A stretch of 64,000 nucleotides of DNA from Prorocentrum cordatum. Taxonomy: Eukaryota; Sar; Dinophyceae; Prorocentrales; Prorocentraceae. The stretch lies in assembly GCA_963575745.1 (NCBI GenBank), contig CAUYUJ010013891.1, forward strand, positions 174,000 to 237,999, in the 5' to 3' direction. The position numbers were made by a program, and so were the translations under genes. The notes under the pieces are model-generated. The model was given only the letters and a program-made list of their open reading frames with translations. It made no database searches and was not told the origin of the DNA. This document shows positions 31,560-41,814 of this stretch, piece after piece. Numbering within the stretch: the first letter of the stretch is position 1; each line of letters opens with the position of its first letter.

Positions 31560-32670
31560 CGGTACGCCGTGCGCTACGTACGGCAACGGAAGGTTTCGAG
31601 CGTCAGATGGGCGATCCGCGTTGCGAGATCGCGAAGGCTGCCGCAGCCGCCACGTCGCCCGAGGCGGGGCGGGCGTGGGCCCAGGTTGCCCGCGACAGCG
31701 CCCTGCTCGGAACGTGCCCACGGTCATTGCCGCAGGTTCGCAGCGGCTTCGAATGTTGGGCGAAGTTCGCGCGCGACGTTTTGCAGCGCAAAGGCAGCGA
31801 ACTCCCGCCGTCGGTCGACGGTCTTTTGCTCTGGTCTACGACGTTCAGGTGTCGCGCGACGTTCTGCAATTACCTTTCGCATTTGAAGAAGGCATGCCAC
31901 GTCGCGCGCGTGGCAGACGCAGCGTTCACGCACGCGTCGCTGGCCGGCGCCAAGTTGGCTATCGAGAAGCGTTCGGGTTGGTCGGCACGACCCCGCATGG
32001 CGGTCTGGATGCACGTGCTGGAACAGCTACTGGAACGCCCAGGCGCGTTGCCAGTAGGATCTGGGCTGGGTCTCCTCTTCGTGACCGCGTGCGCGTTTCT
32101 ACTTCGCCCCCCGTCGGAAGCGCTGGCCATCCAACGGGCCGCCTCGCTCGACGACGCGTCGCATTTACGCGCGGGCCTTTTCATCAGCGAAGAGGCGGCC
32201 GTCTTATCGCTCGCCAGACGGAAGAACCGGGAAAGACGGACAACTATTGTGCGCAATTGCTGGTGTCAGCGCTCGCGAGCCACGTCCCCGTGCACGCTCT
32301 CGGCGCGCGGTTCAACTCGCAGTCCGTTGGAGAGGCCCCGTGGGCGGGCTGGTGCGCCACGGGTGTACGAAACGCGCTGCGGTCGGCACTGCGTCGCGCG
32401 GGAGTAGTTAACGCCGACGCCTGCGGCACCCACTCGTTCCGTCGGGGCCACGCCCAAGACATTGTGGAGTTCGGCGGCCGGGTCACCGACATCCTGAAGG
32501 CAGGTGACTGGCAGATGCCAGCTTGGATGCGCTATCTTGACGTTGAGAAGATGGAGCGCCAGGCCGTCGCCGAGGCGCATTTCGGCGTGTCGCCCAGTGA
32601 CGGCGAGGGCGGGGATTCGGAACCCCCGGGCGTCCAGCGATGTCATTCCACGCTTGGTCGGTGCAAGTGA
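31560..32670 (+). pseudogene. Tyrosine recombinase of the DIRS-like element
   Basis: The core-binding part (ATFCNYLSHLKKACHVARVA) is followed by the catalytic domain. The first Arg is in AFLLRPPSEAL (about 32095). A basic RRKNRERR strand follows (about 32218). After a frameshift near 32250 come HSFRRGHAQDI (His 32431, second Arg), LKAGDWQ (Trp) and MRYLDVEKME (nucleophile Tyr near 32533). Recombinases of this family replace DDE integrase in DIRS elements and insert a circular cDNA without target duplication. All six catalytic positions survive, but the single frameshift separates them. The stop is TGA 32668-32670, 180 bp before B1. Confidence 0.85.
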
Positions 32671-32849
32671 CGTCGCGCCAGGCCCCTTCGCACGCTCGTT
32701 CGCCCTCGTTCGGTCCATCGGTCGCTCTCTCGCGGGCCGCGCGTCTGCGGCCGTCTCTCTGCCTGGCATTGGGTGGCAGCGCGCCCGCGGGTGCCGCAGG
32801 CCCGCTGTGTGGGGCAGCGCTCGGCCTCAGCCCCTGGGTCCGTGGCAGT

Positions 32850-33032
32850 GGGCATGGCACCCATGTGCTTCGGCCTGCGCCCTGGCGCGCCAGCCGCCTG
32901 TGTCGTTTGACGCGGCGGGCTGGCGCGTCGGCTGTTGGCGCACGGCCGCGGCCTCACCCAACGTTGTTTGGGTGCCGTATTCCCCCCTCTGGGTGGCATC
33001 GCGGTCGAACGTCGCCGCGAAGGAGACATATG
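32850..33032 (+). repeat. Split repeat B1
   Basis: Begins GGGCATGGCACCCATGTGCT and ends GGAGACATATG, directly joined to A2. It is about 90% identical to 33490-33669. Confidence 0.88.
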
Positions 33033-33460
33033 GGGCAGTAATAACTTGTTATTGCAAGTCATACGTCGACGCCCCCAGGCGGGGGTGTCCCGCCGTCGGC
33101 GCACCGCGTGATGGCGGGCGCCCGCATGTCCACCCGCCACGCGCCGCCGCTACGTCGGGCGGGCCTGGCCCCGCGCGGGCATGCTGGCGTGCCGCGCGGC
33201 CGTGCGTCGGGGTCCTTCCCCCCTCCGCTCCTCCGCGCGCGGTCGTGTTGTCTCCTCTTTGCCGCCTGGCCGCGGGGCGGGATATCGAGTGCCCGGTCAT
33301 GTCTGCAGCGCCCCACCTGCCTAGTGTGCACTCTTAATGTGGGGCGGCTGGCCGGGGTGTGGTCCTCTGTCTGCCAGTGTGCGGCTCTTGGCCAACCCTG
33401 GGGGCGACGCGCGGGGCGTCCGTTCGCCAGAGCGCGTCGGACGCGACCGCGGTCGCGCTT
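33033..33460 (+). repeat. Direct repeat A2
   Basis: Copy of A1 beginning GGGCAGTAATAACTTGTTAT. Its closeness to A1 over 428 bp, with scattered substitutions, indicates either moderate age or separate drift. Confidence 0.9.
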
Positions 33461-33489
33461 CTTTTCTCCCACCCACCACCCTCGAGGGG

Positions 33490-33669
33490 GGGCATGGCGC
33501 CCATGTGCTTCGGCCTGCGCCCTGGCGCGCCAGCTGCCCGTGTCGTTTGACGCGGTGGGCTGGCGTGTCGGCTGTTGGCGCGCGGCCGCGGCCTCACCTG
33601 TTGTTTGGGTGCCGTATTCCCCCCTCTGGGTGGCGTCGCGGTCGAACGTCGCCGCGAAGGAGACTTATG
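33490..33669 (+). repeat. Split repeat B2, right terminus
   Basis: Copy of B1 ending GGAGACTTATG at the element's right end, 29 bp after A2. The following TGCGAATTCC is flanking DNA. Confidence 0.88.
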
Positions 33670-34500
33670 TGCGAATTCCTGTCTGCGCCTGGCTCAGCAC
33701 CTCTGTGTCGCAGCTGCTCGGCAAGCGCAAGAATCTGTCCGCCCGCCGCAGATGCTTCAAATACGTGCACAACGTATGCGGGCTGGAGAACATGTTCGCA
33801 AATTGGAGCGCGGATTGTTCTGTCGCTGGGAAATGGACGGGCACGTTCGCTGCGTCACAGAAAGCTGCCCAACACCTAATCCCACCCACGTGCGTAGGGA
33901 TGGTTTCAATCATGTATCTCTGGGCCTACTCCCCAAGCAGCCTGGGTGCTTCCGACGAAGCGCTCTTCAGTACTTTAATGCGTTTCCGTGGCCCCCCTGC
34001 TGCTGCCAACCCGCCCAAGCCTTGTTGACTGAGCCAGGCGTGGAAAACATCTTTGCGCAATTGCTCGGCCAAGGTGGCTTCGTGTCAAAAATGATGTAAG
34101 CATTGTGCTACCACCCAACCTGCCCGTTTTTCTGGGCTCAACGTCAACTTTTTGGAAATATGCCACCCCGCGTCACTGCTAGCAGCAAGGGGGCCGCTGG
34201 CCTCGATCTCCCTCCGCTCTGGCGTTGGACTCCGGCGCTGTGACGCGGCCGCCCGACCCAGATGTCTGTGGCCAGCGCCCAAACCCACAGGAGTGATGCC
34301 CGCCGTTTCCTGCGGGGACGGCCCTCTCGGCACGCCGCCGCTGGGCTTGACCCCTGCCAGCGTCACTGGGCGGAAGGTCTCCATGGAAGCTGCGCTTGCG
34401 TGCTCCCGACGGCTCGGCTACGGCTCGAGCCACGGCATGCGCGGATGACGCAAAGTTTCGCGTACAAACCGTGTTGTGCCAATGTGCAAATGACATTAAA
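33670..34500. other. No recognised gene
   Basis: A frame from the recombinase element's right end continues to about 34027 with fairly balanced composition (CFKYVHNVCGLENMFANWSA, HLIPPTCVGMVSIMYLWAYS). I cannot assign it, and it may be unrelated flanking coding sequence. The rest shows no motif. Confidence 0.4.
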
Positions 34501-34502
34501 GG

Positions 34503-35600
34503 CTCTTGCCCCCGCTGCGCTGGCTCTGGCCCCTTGCGCCAACAGTCGGTCTGAAACTCGCGGCTACGGCCACCCCAACGAAGCATGCGTAGGCTACTGC
34601 CGCCGACTGAGCGCCGGATGACTTGGTGAATGGTAGCGATACTTGAGGAAACAAAGGGAAGACGACGACAATTGATGATAATATGTTCTGCACGCGCACA
34701 CCCATACACGCGCTCGCACCAACCACGCCGCTCTAGAGACGAAACGCGGGCTCTTGCCCAAACAACACCAGCATTGATGCACATTGGGCTCTTGCCCAAC
34801 AACAGATGCAAACAACAACTGAAGCTTTTGCCCAACAGCATATGCATACATCACACAATGTCCGTGACGAAACGGCTTTTGCCGCCCCTGGTGCAAGGTC
34901 CGGAAACGTACAAACGATGGAATAACATAATATATTCAAAACCGTGCGATGAAGAGAAAACATACACACGCATGCCAACTATATCCAATTATTGCCGGTC
35001 CCGCTGCGTGCGTTCACACCTGTTGCCCCCATGTGCTGCCAACGTTTGGTGGCCCAAATTTTCGGCTGTTGCCCCAGGGCGTTAGCGGCTCTTGCCAGCC
35101 CTTTGCCGGCATGAAGAAATTCCGCCCCGTTGGGCCGGTACACGTGCCATTATTTTTGCAATGCCGACAGTGTTCGGCTCCTTTGTGCAAACACACAGTA
35201 CGCACGCACACTTGCAGAACACCTGTGCCCATGCGATTGTGCTCACAACGTGAAAGGTTGGATACGGGGCGGGGTGGCACGGTGAGGGGGGGAGCAGGGG
35301 AGGGAGACAGGGAGAGAGGCCTGGCCCTGGTGTCGCTGAGTGGTGGCAGCAGGGACGGGGGGGAACAAAGGGAGGGAGAAGGGAGAGAAAGAGAAACAAT
35401 TGACACATGGAGAGAACTAAAAGATAGTGAAGGGGAACGTAAACAATTCTATTCATGCTCGCCCTGCCGCTGCCATCTTCTGAGGGCCCCAACATGCATC
35501 TACGTGCATGGCGTAGGCTCCTGCCGACGAGCTGTGCGTAGAAACGCATGCGTGGCGCCGCTCTTGCGGCTGTGCCGACGGGCTCTTGCCCGCAACACGG
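34503..35600. repeat. Dispersed GGGCTCTTGCCC palindromic words
   Basis: The word GGCTCTTGCC or a close variant occurs about ten times (near 34500, 34749, 34787, 34826, 34875, 35064, 35087, 35515 and 35580), several times followed by CAACAACA. GGGC and GCCC at its ends can pair. Frames over it give repeated LLGKSP-like or WAKA-like strings that reflect the DNA repeat. Confidence 0.6.
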
Positions 35601-35754
35601 ACGCCTACGACCACGTGGACATGCGAATGCAAAGTGGCAAGGACGATTTTTTCTGCTCACGCCTGTTGACCGGCACGGTCGGCATCTCTCGCGCTTATCC
35701 AGCCGTCAAGACCACCTCTAAAGCACGGCCAGTCCCAACTCAAAGCCTCATCGT

Positions 35755-36467
35755 TGCCTAAGGCGCGCAATATTGACAGATCACCGCGGGACGGGCTATC
35801 AGCTTGCTGACCGGACGTATTCCGCCCGATACTTGATGCACAAACCAGCGACTTCGTACCAGAAGCGGCCTGCAATCAAGGCCAAGTCTTCCTTGGACGA
35901 ATAGCCTCTCACAACGCAGGCCAGAGCTGCAGTACTGTCTATGAAGTGCACCACGCGTGAACCAGCAACGCGGCCTGGAGACAGCAAGGCTAGCGCCGCC
36001 AATGCGGCTAGGAGTTCATAGGCCACGATGTTCGTCGTTCTTTTCCTCAGGAGGCCGCGGATGCGGCGCGGAAGGCGTCCCTTGAAGAATCTGATCGCGC
36101 CGTCTGGGTTCACGGACACAGCCCCGACCCTGCCAGCGTGCTCGGCGTCGAAGTATACGGGTACCAGCGGGGGGAGCACAGGACATAGCAAGGGCACCCC
36201 CTGGACACCCCGGTTTCGATCATAACTAAAAACCATTCCAAAGCGTGGCGCAGCCGTTTCGTCAAAGTAAACGGCCCATTTCGCTGCTGCTGCCGCCATA
36301 TGAGGGGTCGCAGCAACGCGCGGCCGACCCGATTGAACACGTGGCCGTTCAAAAAGGACAGGCGCCCACACAATTTTGACGCAAGGCCAGGGAGGAGGAC
36401 GCCCTCCCCCAACACTTGCCGAAGGTCTGCACCCCAACGCTGCTGCTTGTCTGTGCCGACTGCCCAA
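35755..36467 (-). pseudogene. RNase H of the minus-strand element
   Basis: The acidic positions are PVYFDAEH (about 36155), IVAYELLAALAAL (about 36020), VVHFIDSTAALACV (about 35950) and, after a frameshift near 35810, ADSPSRGDLSILRALG (ends near 35757). In the main register the frame stops at TGA-TAG just before the last motif, so the domain is interrupted. It would remove RNA from the cDNA hybrid. Confidence 0.78.
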
Positions 36468-37186
36468 CGCGAGGTGCCAGGGCTAACGCTGATCTGGATG
36501 CCGAGAAGCAGGATGCTTTTCCCGACCTCGCTCTTGTCAGGGTCGAGCTGCCAACCGAGAAGGCCCGTGGCAACCTCTTCAAACAGAACGCCAATCCATT
36601 CGGACACAGTTCTGCCGCTGCACAGCCTGTCATCTGTGCCGACCCAGAAAGCATCGTCGACGTACAGGAAAATCGCCACTCCGAAGACGCGCAGCATGAT
36701 GTGTTGCACCGCCCTGGCCGTGCGGAACCACCCTGTGACGCCCCCGAGGTTCCCGAACATGTGAGACCAACACGGCACCGCCATCCAAGTGGTCGTTGCC
36801 TGGTCGCAGACTAGCGCCCAGCACATCCACCTATGCGCTTCCAGCGGCGGCAAGGTTATGAAGGCATATTCAAAATTTGTCTTGCCCAACTCTGGCGAAG
36901 ACCCTGGCTGACAGCTGGCTGACGCTACTCGGAGGGCCGCCAACGCCTGCTGGAAGTTATCGTAGTGAAGCTTCTCTGTCAACCAGGCGTAATCATTCAC
37001 GAGGTTGCTCCGGAAATTCCAGATTGTTCTCGCCTTCGGCGCGGCTGCTCCTCCTCGCTGCTCCCAGATGCCGAACGTGTCAACGAGGAGCACCTCAGAG
37101 AGATCCAGCTGTGTGACTGGAACAGGCGTCCCTGCGCGACCCTCTGTGACGTCCTTGAGTGTTTGGCTCCAGATCTCACGCACCAA
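36110..37186 (-). pseudogene. Reverse transcriptase of the minus-strand element, motif A Asp replaced
   Basis: One 358-codon frame keeps the RT core open: KARTIWNFRSNLVN (early basic motif), LGKTNFEYAFITLPP (motif A, about 36890-36850), MFGNLGGVTGWFRTA (about 36765-36720) and IFLYVDDAFWVG (catalytic YVDD, about 36675-36640). The connection segment reads LASKLCGRLSFLNGHVFNRV. In motif A the expected Asp is Asn (AAT), which would remove a catalytic metal ligand. The frame runs into the RNase H domain through a register change near 36200. Confidence 0.8.
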
Positions 37187-37418
37187 GTCCTAGGCGCGGA
37201 CACACATGCACTACATCGTGTGGGAAATCGAACTTCGGTTCGGGAAGAAAGCTCCCCCCACCTCCTTATTCCCCCCACCTCCTTATCACCCTGCAGGATT
37301 CTGGCGCCGTGTCAAAAGATTTTAGCATATCCCATCCTCGTCTGCAGCTGAAGCATGCGTCCGGGCTGTTGCCCGTGCCAACGTGTCTGCGTTCAATTGG
37401 CGGCAATTGTTCTTCAAC

Positions 37419-37959
37419 TCAGAGAGCGGCGGTGCCCAAGCGTTGCCCGGGCGCCCGCGGCTGCGAAGCCCCCCTGGCACAGGAATGCCCATGCCTACCA
37501 CGTGGAGTGTTTCTGCAATAGGAAACCCATGCATGAAGCAAGTCATGCAAGTACGTGTCGTCATCATGTTGCGACTCGTGAAGCAAGGCGCCAAGAGTGA
37601 ACGGATCTATTTTCCCGACACCGCCCCACTCGTGCGGCTGTAGCATGCTGCGCCACCTCTGAAGATTGGGCGCCTGGGCAGACTTTCGCTGCTTCCAACG
37701 CGCAAGCATCTCAGAGGTAGAATCGAAGAACCTTCGACGGGTCGGCCGCCATGTCCGAGATGCAAGACTCCTGCCCTTTGTACAAGTCGCGCTTCGTGTC
37801 CCATGGCAGCGGCTCCCGCGTAGCGAACGCCGAGAGCGCCTCCCGCAAGTGGGCGACCGGCTCCACAGCCAGCCCGGCCAGATCGCCGTCGGAGCACACC
37901 GAGCCACTCTCAGACGACCAGGCATCTACAGATGACCCCTCGCCCTCATCCGTGCCCAA
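37419..37959 (-). pseudogene. Linker ORF between gag and RT (frameshifted)
   Basis: The ATG at 37959 opens an acidic segment (MGTDEGEGSSVDAWSSESGS) and continues SAFATREPLPWDTKRDLYKG to about 37711. A second register then gives EMLARWKQRKSAQAPNLQRW and HESQHDDDTYLHDLLHAWVS. It begins about 20 bp after the gag stop. It might correspond to a protease or pol leader, but no DTG/DSG active site is visible. Confidence 0.4.
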
Positions 37960-37980
37960 TGTGCCCGTCGCCTCTGGCCC

Positions 37981-38628
37981 TCATTTGAATGTCTTCCCCT
38001 TGCCCTTCCCCTGAGGGGGTGGCGGGGTCGGCGTCCGCGGCCTGCCCTGCTGGCGCCCCCACTGCTGCTGGTGGTGCGGCTTGTACTGCTGAGGCTTCCC
38101 TTTTCCGCCGCCTTTGAACCCGGTCTGCAACCGAGGGGCAGTGGCGTCTCGGAGTGCCTTCTTAGCTCTGGCGCGCCTGTTCTCGTCCACCTGCGACAGC
38201 ATGCCCTTCGGGACGCACGAGGAATCCTTCCTGCACGTCCGGTCCGCGAGCTCGCTCCAGAGCGTCGCGTCGTACTCCGACGCCACTCTCCTGGTGTCCT
38301 CGACAGCAATCCTGTTCGCGTCCAGGAAGGCGCCCAGAAGTGTCTCGACCGTAACCGCCTCTCTCTTTGTGTGGGCCTGGCAGGTCAGCTGCGCAAGAGC
38401 CCTGCCCCACCACATGGCCGTCCACTGCGCGTGCGTCACGTCGGACGCGCTCTGCGGCTTGTAGCGCTCGTCCATCCACTGAGGAGTGAACTTGGCGAGG
38501 GCGCCTGGGACCACGAACTCCTGGAGCTTGCTGCGGCGCGCGGCCTTGCGCGCCGACGCCGCGAGCACGCGGAGCGCCTTGAAGCTGCAGTTGTGGTCGC
38601 TCTTGACGCCGAGGCCGTACGCGCGCAA
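37981..38628 (-). CDS. Gag-like protein of the minus-strand element
   Basis: 215 codons. It has a helix-rich core (NCSFKALRVLAASARKAARR, MDERYKPQSASDVTHAQWTA, AVTVETLLGAFLDANRIAVE) and ends in a Gly/Lys/Gln/His-rich basic tail (GGGKGKPQQYKPHHQQQWGR, GKGKGKTFK). This layout fits a capsid-like domain plus an RNA-binding tail without a zinc knuckle. The coding signal extends upstream in another register, so the true N-terminus lies beyond 38628. Confidence 0.6.
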   Translation of the reverse strand: MRAYGLGVKSDHNCSFKALRVLAASARKAARRSKLQEFVVPGALAKFTPQWMDERYKPQSASDVTHAQWTAMWWGRALAQLTCQAHTKREAVTVETLLGAFLDANRIAVEDTRRVASEYDATLWSELADRTCRKDSSCVPKGMLSQVDENRRARAKKALRDATAPRLQTGFKGGGKGKPQQYKPHHQQQWGRQQGRPRTPTPPPPQGKGKGKTFK

Positions 38629-38639
38629 ACCCTCGTGCG

Positions 38640-39356
38640 CGTCGAAATCTTTCTCCAGGGAAGTGGAAGGACTCGACGAGGGCTCGCGGCGGCCCGTCCG
38701 CGCACGGCCTTCCCGAGGCGCGCCACCTGCTTCGCCACGGCGTCTGCTCCTGGCAACGCTGTCTTAGCCGCCGCCTGCTGCGCGTGGAGGCACAGCGTGA
38801 GCTCCGCCCCTCTCGAGGCTGGAGGCAGCAACTCGACGAGCAACTCCCCAGGGGCAACTTCAAGTTGCCAGTCCGTGGCCACGCAACTGCCTCTGAGAGC
38901 TTCAACGGTCTTCCTCTGGAGCTCCTCTGATCCCAGGGGGCCCTTTTCTTGGCCCTCGGCGAGCAAGCAGCAGCCCTTCCCTTGGTCCTGGCCAGGAACT
39001 GCTGCAAGCCCTTCTCTTGGCCTCTCGGCGAGCAAGCAGCAGCGGCCACTGCTGCCGCAGCCCTCCGGGGACCAGACGGCGACCTCGCCGGCTGCCTGGG
39101 GCGGGTCGGGGAGCGACCGCTCCTGCGGCGGTGCCTGCTGCGCGAAGGGGAGCTGCGGCGCCTCGAGCGGCTGCGCCGGCGCCTGCTGCGCCTGTCCCGG
39201 CTGCCGCTTGAGGACCCCGTCATGGGCCGCCCTGTTGGTGCAGTTCTCTTGAACAGTCTGCTTGCTAAGCGCTCTTGCGCTTTGCGCCCAAACTCTATGG
39301 CACCGAAGAGGAACACGAAGATGAGGAACAACATGACGAATACCTGTCGCACGCAC
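38640..39356 (-). pseudogene. Gag leader region, low complexity
   Basis: Two registers compete. One reads Gln/Ala/Pro-rich sequence, then RKTVEALRGSCVATDWQLEV and LCLHAQQAAAKTALPGADAV before shifting into the gag core. The other is Arg/Ser-rich. The first is the better candidate for the gag N-terminal region. A short hydrophobic start (VFVMLFLIFVFLFGAIEF) belongs to the second register and is probably fortuitous. Confidence 0.35.
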
Positions 39357-39680
39357 TCCCTGCCTTGCTTTCTACCTCTCCTGCCGTATCATCCCAGCCT
39401 CATCTTTTCCCTGCGTTGCAGCCCGTTGAACGCTGAGGAAATCTGGGTTCTGGCGAAGGCTTGGGCGTCGGAGGTGCGGGTCGGCTGCCCTGGGTCTCCG
39501 TGTCTCGGGAACTGCCCCGGGGCAGCCTGGCCTGGCTGCTTTTATTTGGGCGCCTTGAGGGGCAAGCCGCCTGGTAGAGAAGGTGCAGCCGGGGCGCTGA
39601 AATGAGGACCAATTTGAACTCAGGAGGGGCTCTGCCGCTGGTTTTCGGGCCGTTCCTTACACTATCGTCGGGGATCCGTT

Positions 39681-39895
39681 GTCTAGGCCTCTCAGAACGG
39701 GTCCGAGTAGATGGGGTCGGAGTATCGAGCCGCATCCCCGATGCGTCGCCGATGCGGCTCGATGTGGGGCTCGATATTCTTTGCGTAGGCGTCGCCGATG
39801 CACCGCCGACGTCGCCGATGCATTGGCGATGCATCGGCGATGCTGCGAAATCCTCGGCCCCGTCTACTCCGATCCCGTGTGGGAGGCATCTACAT
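39681..39895. repeat. Small satellite enclosed by inverted arms
   Basis: The left arm (39685-39735, containing GAGTAGATGGGGTCGGAGTA) and the right arm (39846-39895, whose complement reads GGAGTAGACGGGGCCGAGGA) are inverted relatives. Between them are GTCGCCGATGC-type units and a hairpin-forming GCCGATGCATTGG ... GCATCGGC. The design is a miniature of the 21.4-22.7 kb element. Confidence 0.65.
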
Positions 39896-40744
39896 TCGTG
39901 GCCGAGGTTCGCCGTGGCCAGAACAATTCCTTCGTTCTTCATTCTTTGATCTTTGGGTAGCGCGTTGACTGCACGTTCCGCATGTGAGACTGAAGTGCGA
40001 ACGTGAGAGGCAGGGTTCGAGTGGGCCATCAGTTCATGGGTGTGATGTGGTCATGCGCGGGCCATGGGCACTTCGGAGTGCGATCGAATTAAAGAGGAGG
40101 TTTGGGTTGACGTTCGCTCCAACTTGACCCATGGCGCACCACTGCCAACATCGCTCCGTCTATTCGGGCTTATGGGAGTTTTCGTATACGTTTGTGCGGC
40201 ATCGCCATGTGCACCCCGTATGTTTGAATAGCTCCGCCATTTGCCGCTGGCCAGCGTGATTTTGTTTGCGTGGCCACGCTTGATCGTTCGTTATTGGTTG
40301 TTGTTCGTCTGGGGTTGGCCAGTTTGGCTAAGGGCAGCCGTTGACTTGGGTTTGTTGCTGGCTGGATGGTTGGTTGCCTCAGCAGTAATGGATTAGAGAT
40401 GGTGGCCTCGGGAACGCCGTACTGTCAGAATTAACTAGGGGTCGTGGCTTCGAGATCGCGCTCCCTGAACTCTTTTCGATGAGTCGTGGCGTCGGTTCCA
40501 GCGCCGATGCGAAAAGGTATGATCCTATAGTTTACCGGGATGTCCAGCGAAAGCCTCGTTTTGAACCAAGACTGCCACCGTGTGCGTTTGTTTCGCAAGT
40601 TTACACGTTTGGTCATGAACTCGAGGACGTGTCAGGAGAGCCCCGTATCGCAGACAAGCGCCTTTCATCCGTGTTTTGTTACATATGTTCAAGTGTTTTG
40701 TGTGCAGGTTCAAGGGAATCTTAAGCGAACCCCCAAACTGAATA

Positions 40745-41145
40745 GGACACGCCTTCCATCCGAGTAGAGTTTGCAAACATTAAGGACGAATGTGCGCGGC
40801 TTTCAGGTGATATCAGATGTCGGACAAATATCCGCGATCCACCCGCGAACCCATTGCATATGTTTAAGACGACTGTGCGAGGCGCTGAAGCGAGCTGCCC
40901 TCAATCCTTCGTGTGCGCGGCATTGTGGTGGGAACCCAATTTTGGAAAAGGACCCTCCATCCTTGACGCTGCTGCAACCTGTTAGGACGAATGTGTGTGG
41001 CGCTGCCGCGAGCCCCGTCTTGAAAACCACTCGCCTTCAATGTTGAAGCTGGTGCAAACTGTTCAGACGAATGTGCGCGGCGCTAATGCGAGAGCCCCAC
41101 TTTGACCCCCCCTCAATCCTTACATCTGCTGCAGGTTTCAAGTCT
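40745..41145. repeat. Diverged minisatellite of about 80 bp
   Basis: A core of the form GACGAATGTGCGCGGCGCT recurs at about 40784, 40869 (variant), 40986 and 41066. Each is preceded by CCTTCAAT or CCTCCATCC and a CTGCTGCAAAC-like segment and followed by CGAGAGCCCC. The spacing is irregular (80-117 bp). No coding signal. Confidence 0.7.
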
Positions 41146-41407
41146 CAGGATCATGGAGAGTAAGGAAGTCTCAGGCGAAGCGTCCCGCCGACACGCCTTG
41201 GGGTGCGACAGGGGGGAGTTATCTTCAAGGAGAGGGGATGGAGGGAGGGAACGCCACGGGGCCGCGGAGATCTCTGCGCTCGCCCGCGGCTGCGCCCTCC
41301 AGCCTCTGCAGGGCTCCGCCGCCAAGGCCCTCGCCGCGCGGAGGCGCGAGCGAGGGGGGGGGGGGGGTGCTGCTTCTTGCCTCGAGAACCGAGGATGAAG
41401 ATCGAGG

Positions 41408-41617
41408 AGGATGAGATGGAGGAGGAGGAGGAGGAGGAGACGGAGGATGATCGAGGGGGGGAGGAGGAGAGGAGGAGGAGGAGGAGGAGGGGAGGAGGAG
41501 GAGGAGGAGGAGGATCGAGGAGGAGGAGGAGGAGGAGGAGGAGGAGGAGGAGGAAGGAGGAGGAGGAGGGAGGAGGAGGAGGAGGAGGAGGAGGAGGAGG
41601 AGGAGGAGGAGGATTGA
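41408..41617. repeat. (GAG)n microsatellite
   Basis: GAG/GGA array of about 200 bp, similar to the one at 5103. Frames give Glu/Arg/Gly on one strand and Pro/Leu/Ser on the other. Confidence 0.97.
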
Positions 41618-41814
41618 TCAGCGCCTCCCGACGGTAGCGCCACGGGGCCGGGGAGGCGAGTGACGACGGGCCCGAGCCGCCGGACATCGACGGACCCGCC
41701 GTGGACGCGTGGCAGGCTTTGCCACCCGCCCTCGCTTTTCACTGGCGTTGTCTTGCGCCAGTGCCGTCTTGCCTGCGTGCTTCTTGTCGCAGGAACGACG
41801 CACCCAGCCACTGT

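Larger units (their letters stand above)
23677..33669 (+). mobile_element. DIRS/PAT-like tyrosine-recombinase retrotransposon
   Basis: A 10-kb element with the split-direct-repeat layout of PAT-type DIRS elements: A1 (23677-24105), internal region, B1 (32850-33032), A2 (33033-33460), B2 (33490-33669). Internal order is a gag-like ORF, RT, RNase H and tyrosine recombinase, all on the plus strand. B1 and A2 abut directly, which in this class represents the circle junction. A 0.6-kb nested repeat insertion sits between the gag side and RT. Frameshifts in RT, RNase H and recombinase show the copy is inactive as written. I see no adenine methyltransferase motif of the kind present in many DIRS1/PAT elements. 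Confidence 0.85.
35755..39356 (-). mobile_element. Minus-strand RT-RNase H retroelement (DIRS-like) with gag
   Basis: Reading from 39356 downward, the order is a low-complexity leader, a gag-like protein, an acidic linker ORF, RT and RNase H. RT and RNase H are the same type as in the 24-33 kb element (ASKL-G-L ... FNRVGRALLR, ending SPSRGDLSILRAL). I found no tyrosine recombinase or terminal repeats, so the element is truncated or its ends are unrecognised. Confidence 0.7.

Noticed and set aside
39296-39356. Hydrophobic N-terminus (VFVMLFLIFVFLFGAIEF) as a signal peptide
   Set aside because: It belongs to the register that does not connect to the gag core and precedes Arg/Ser low-complexity sequence.
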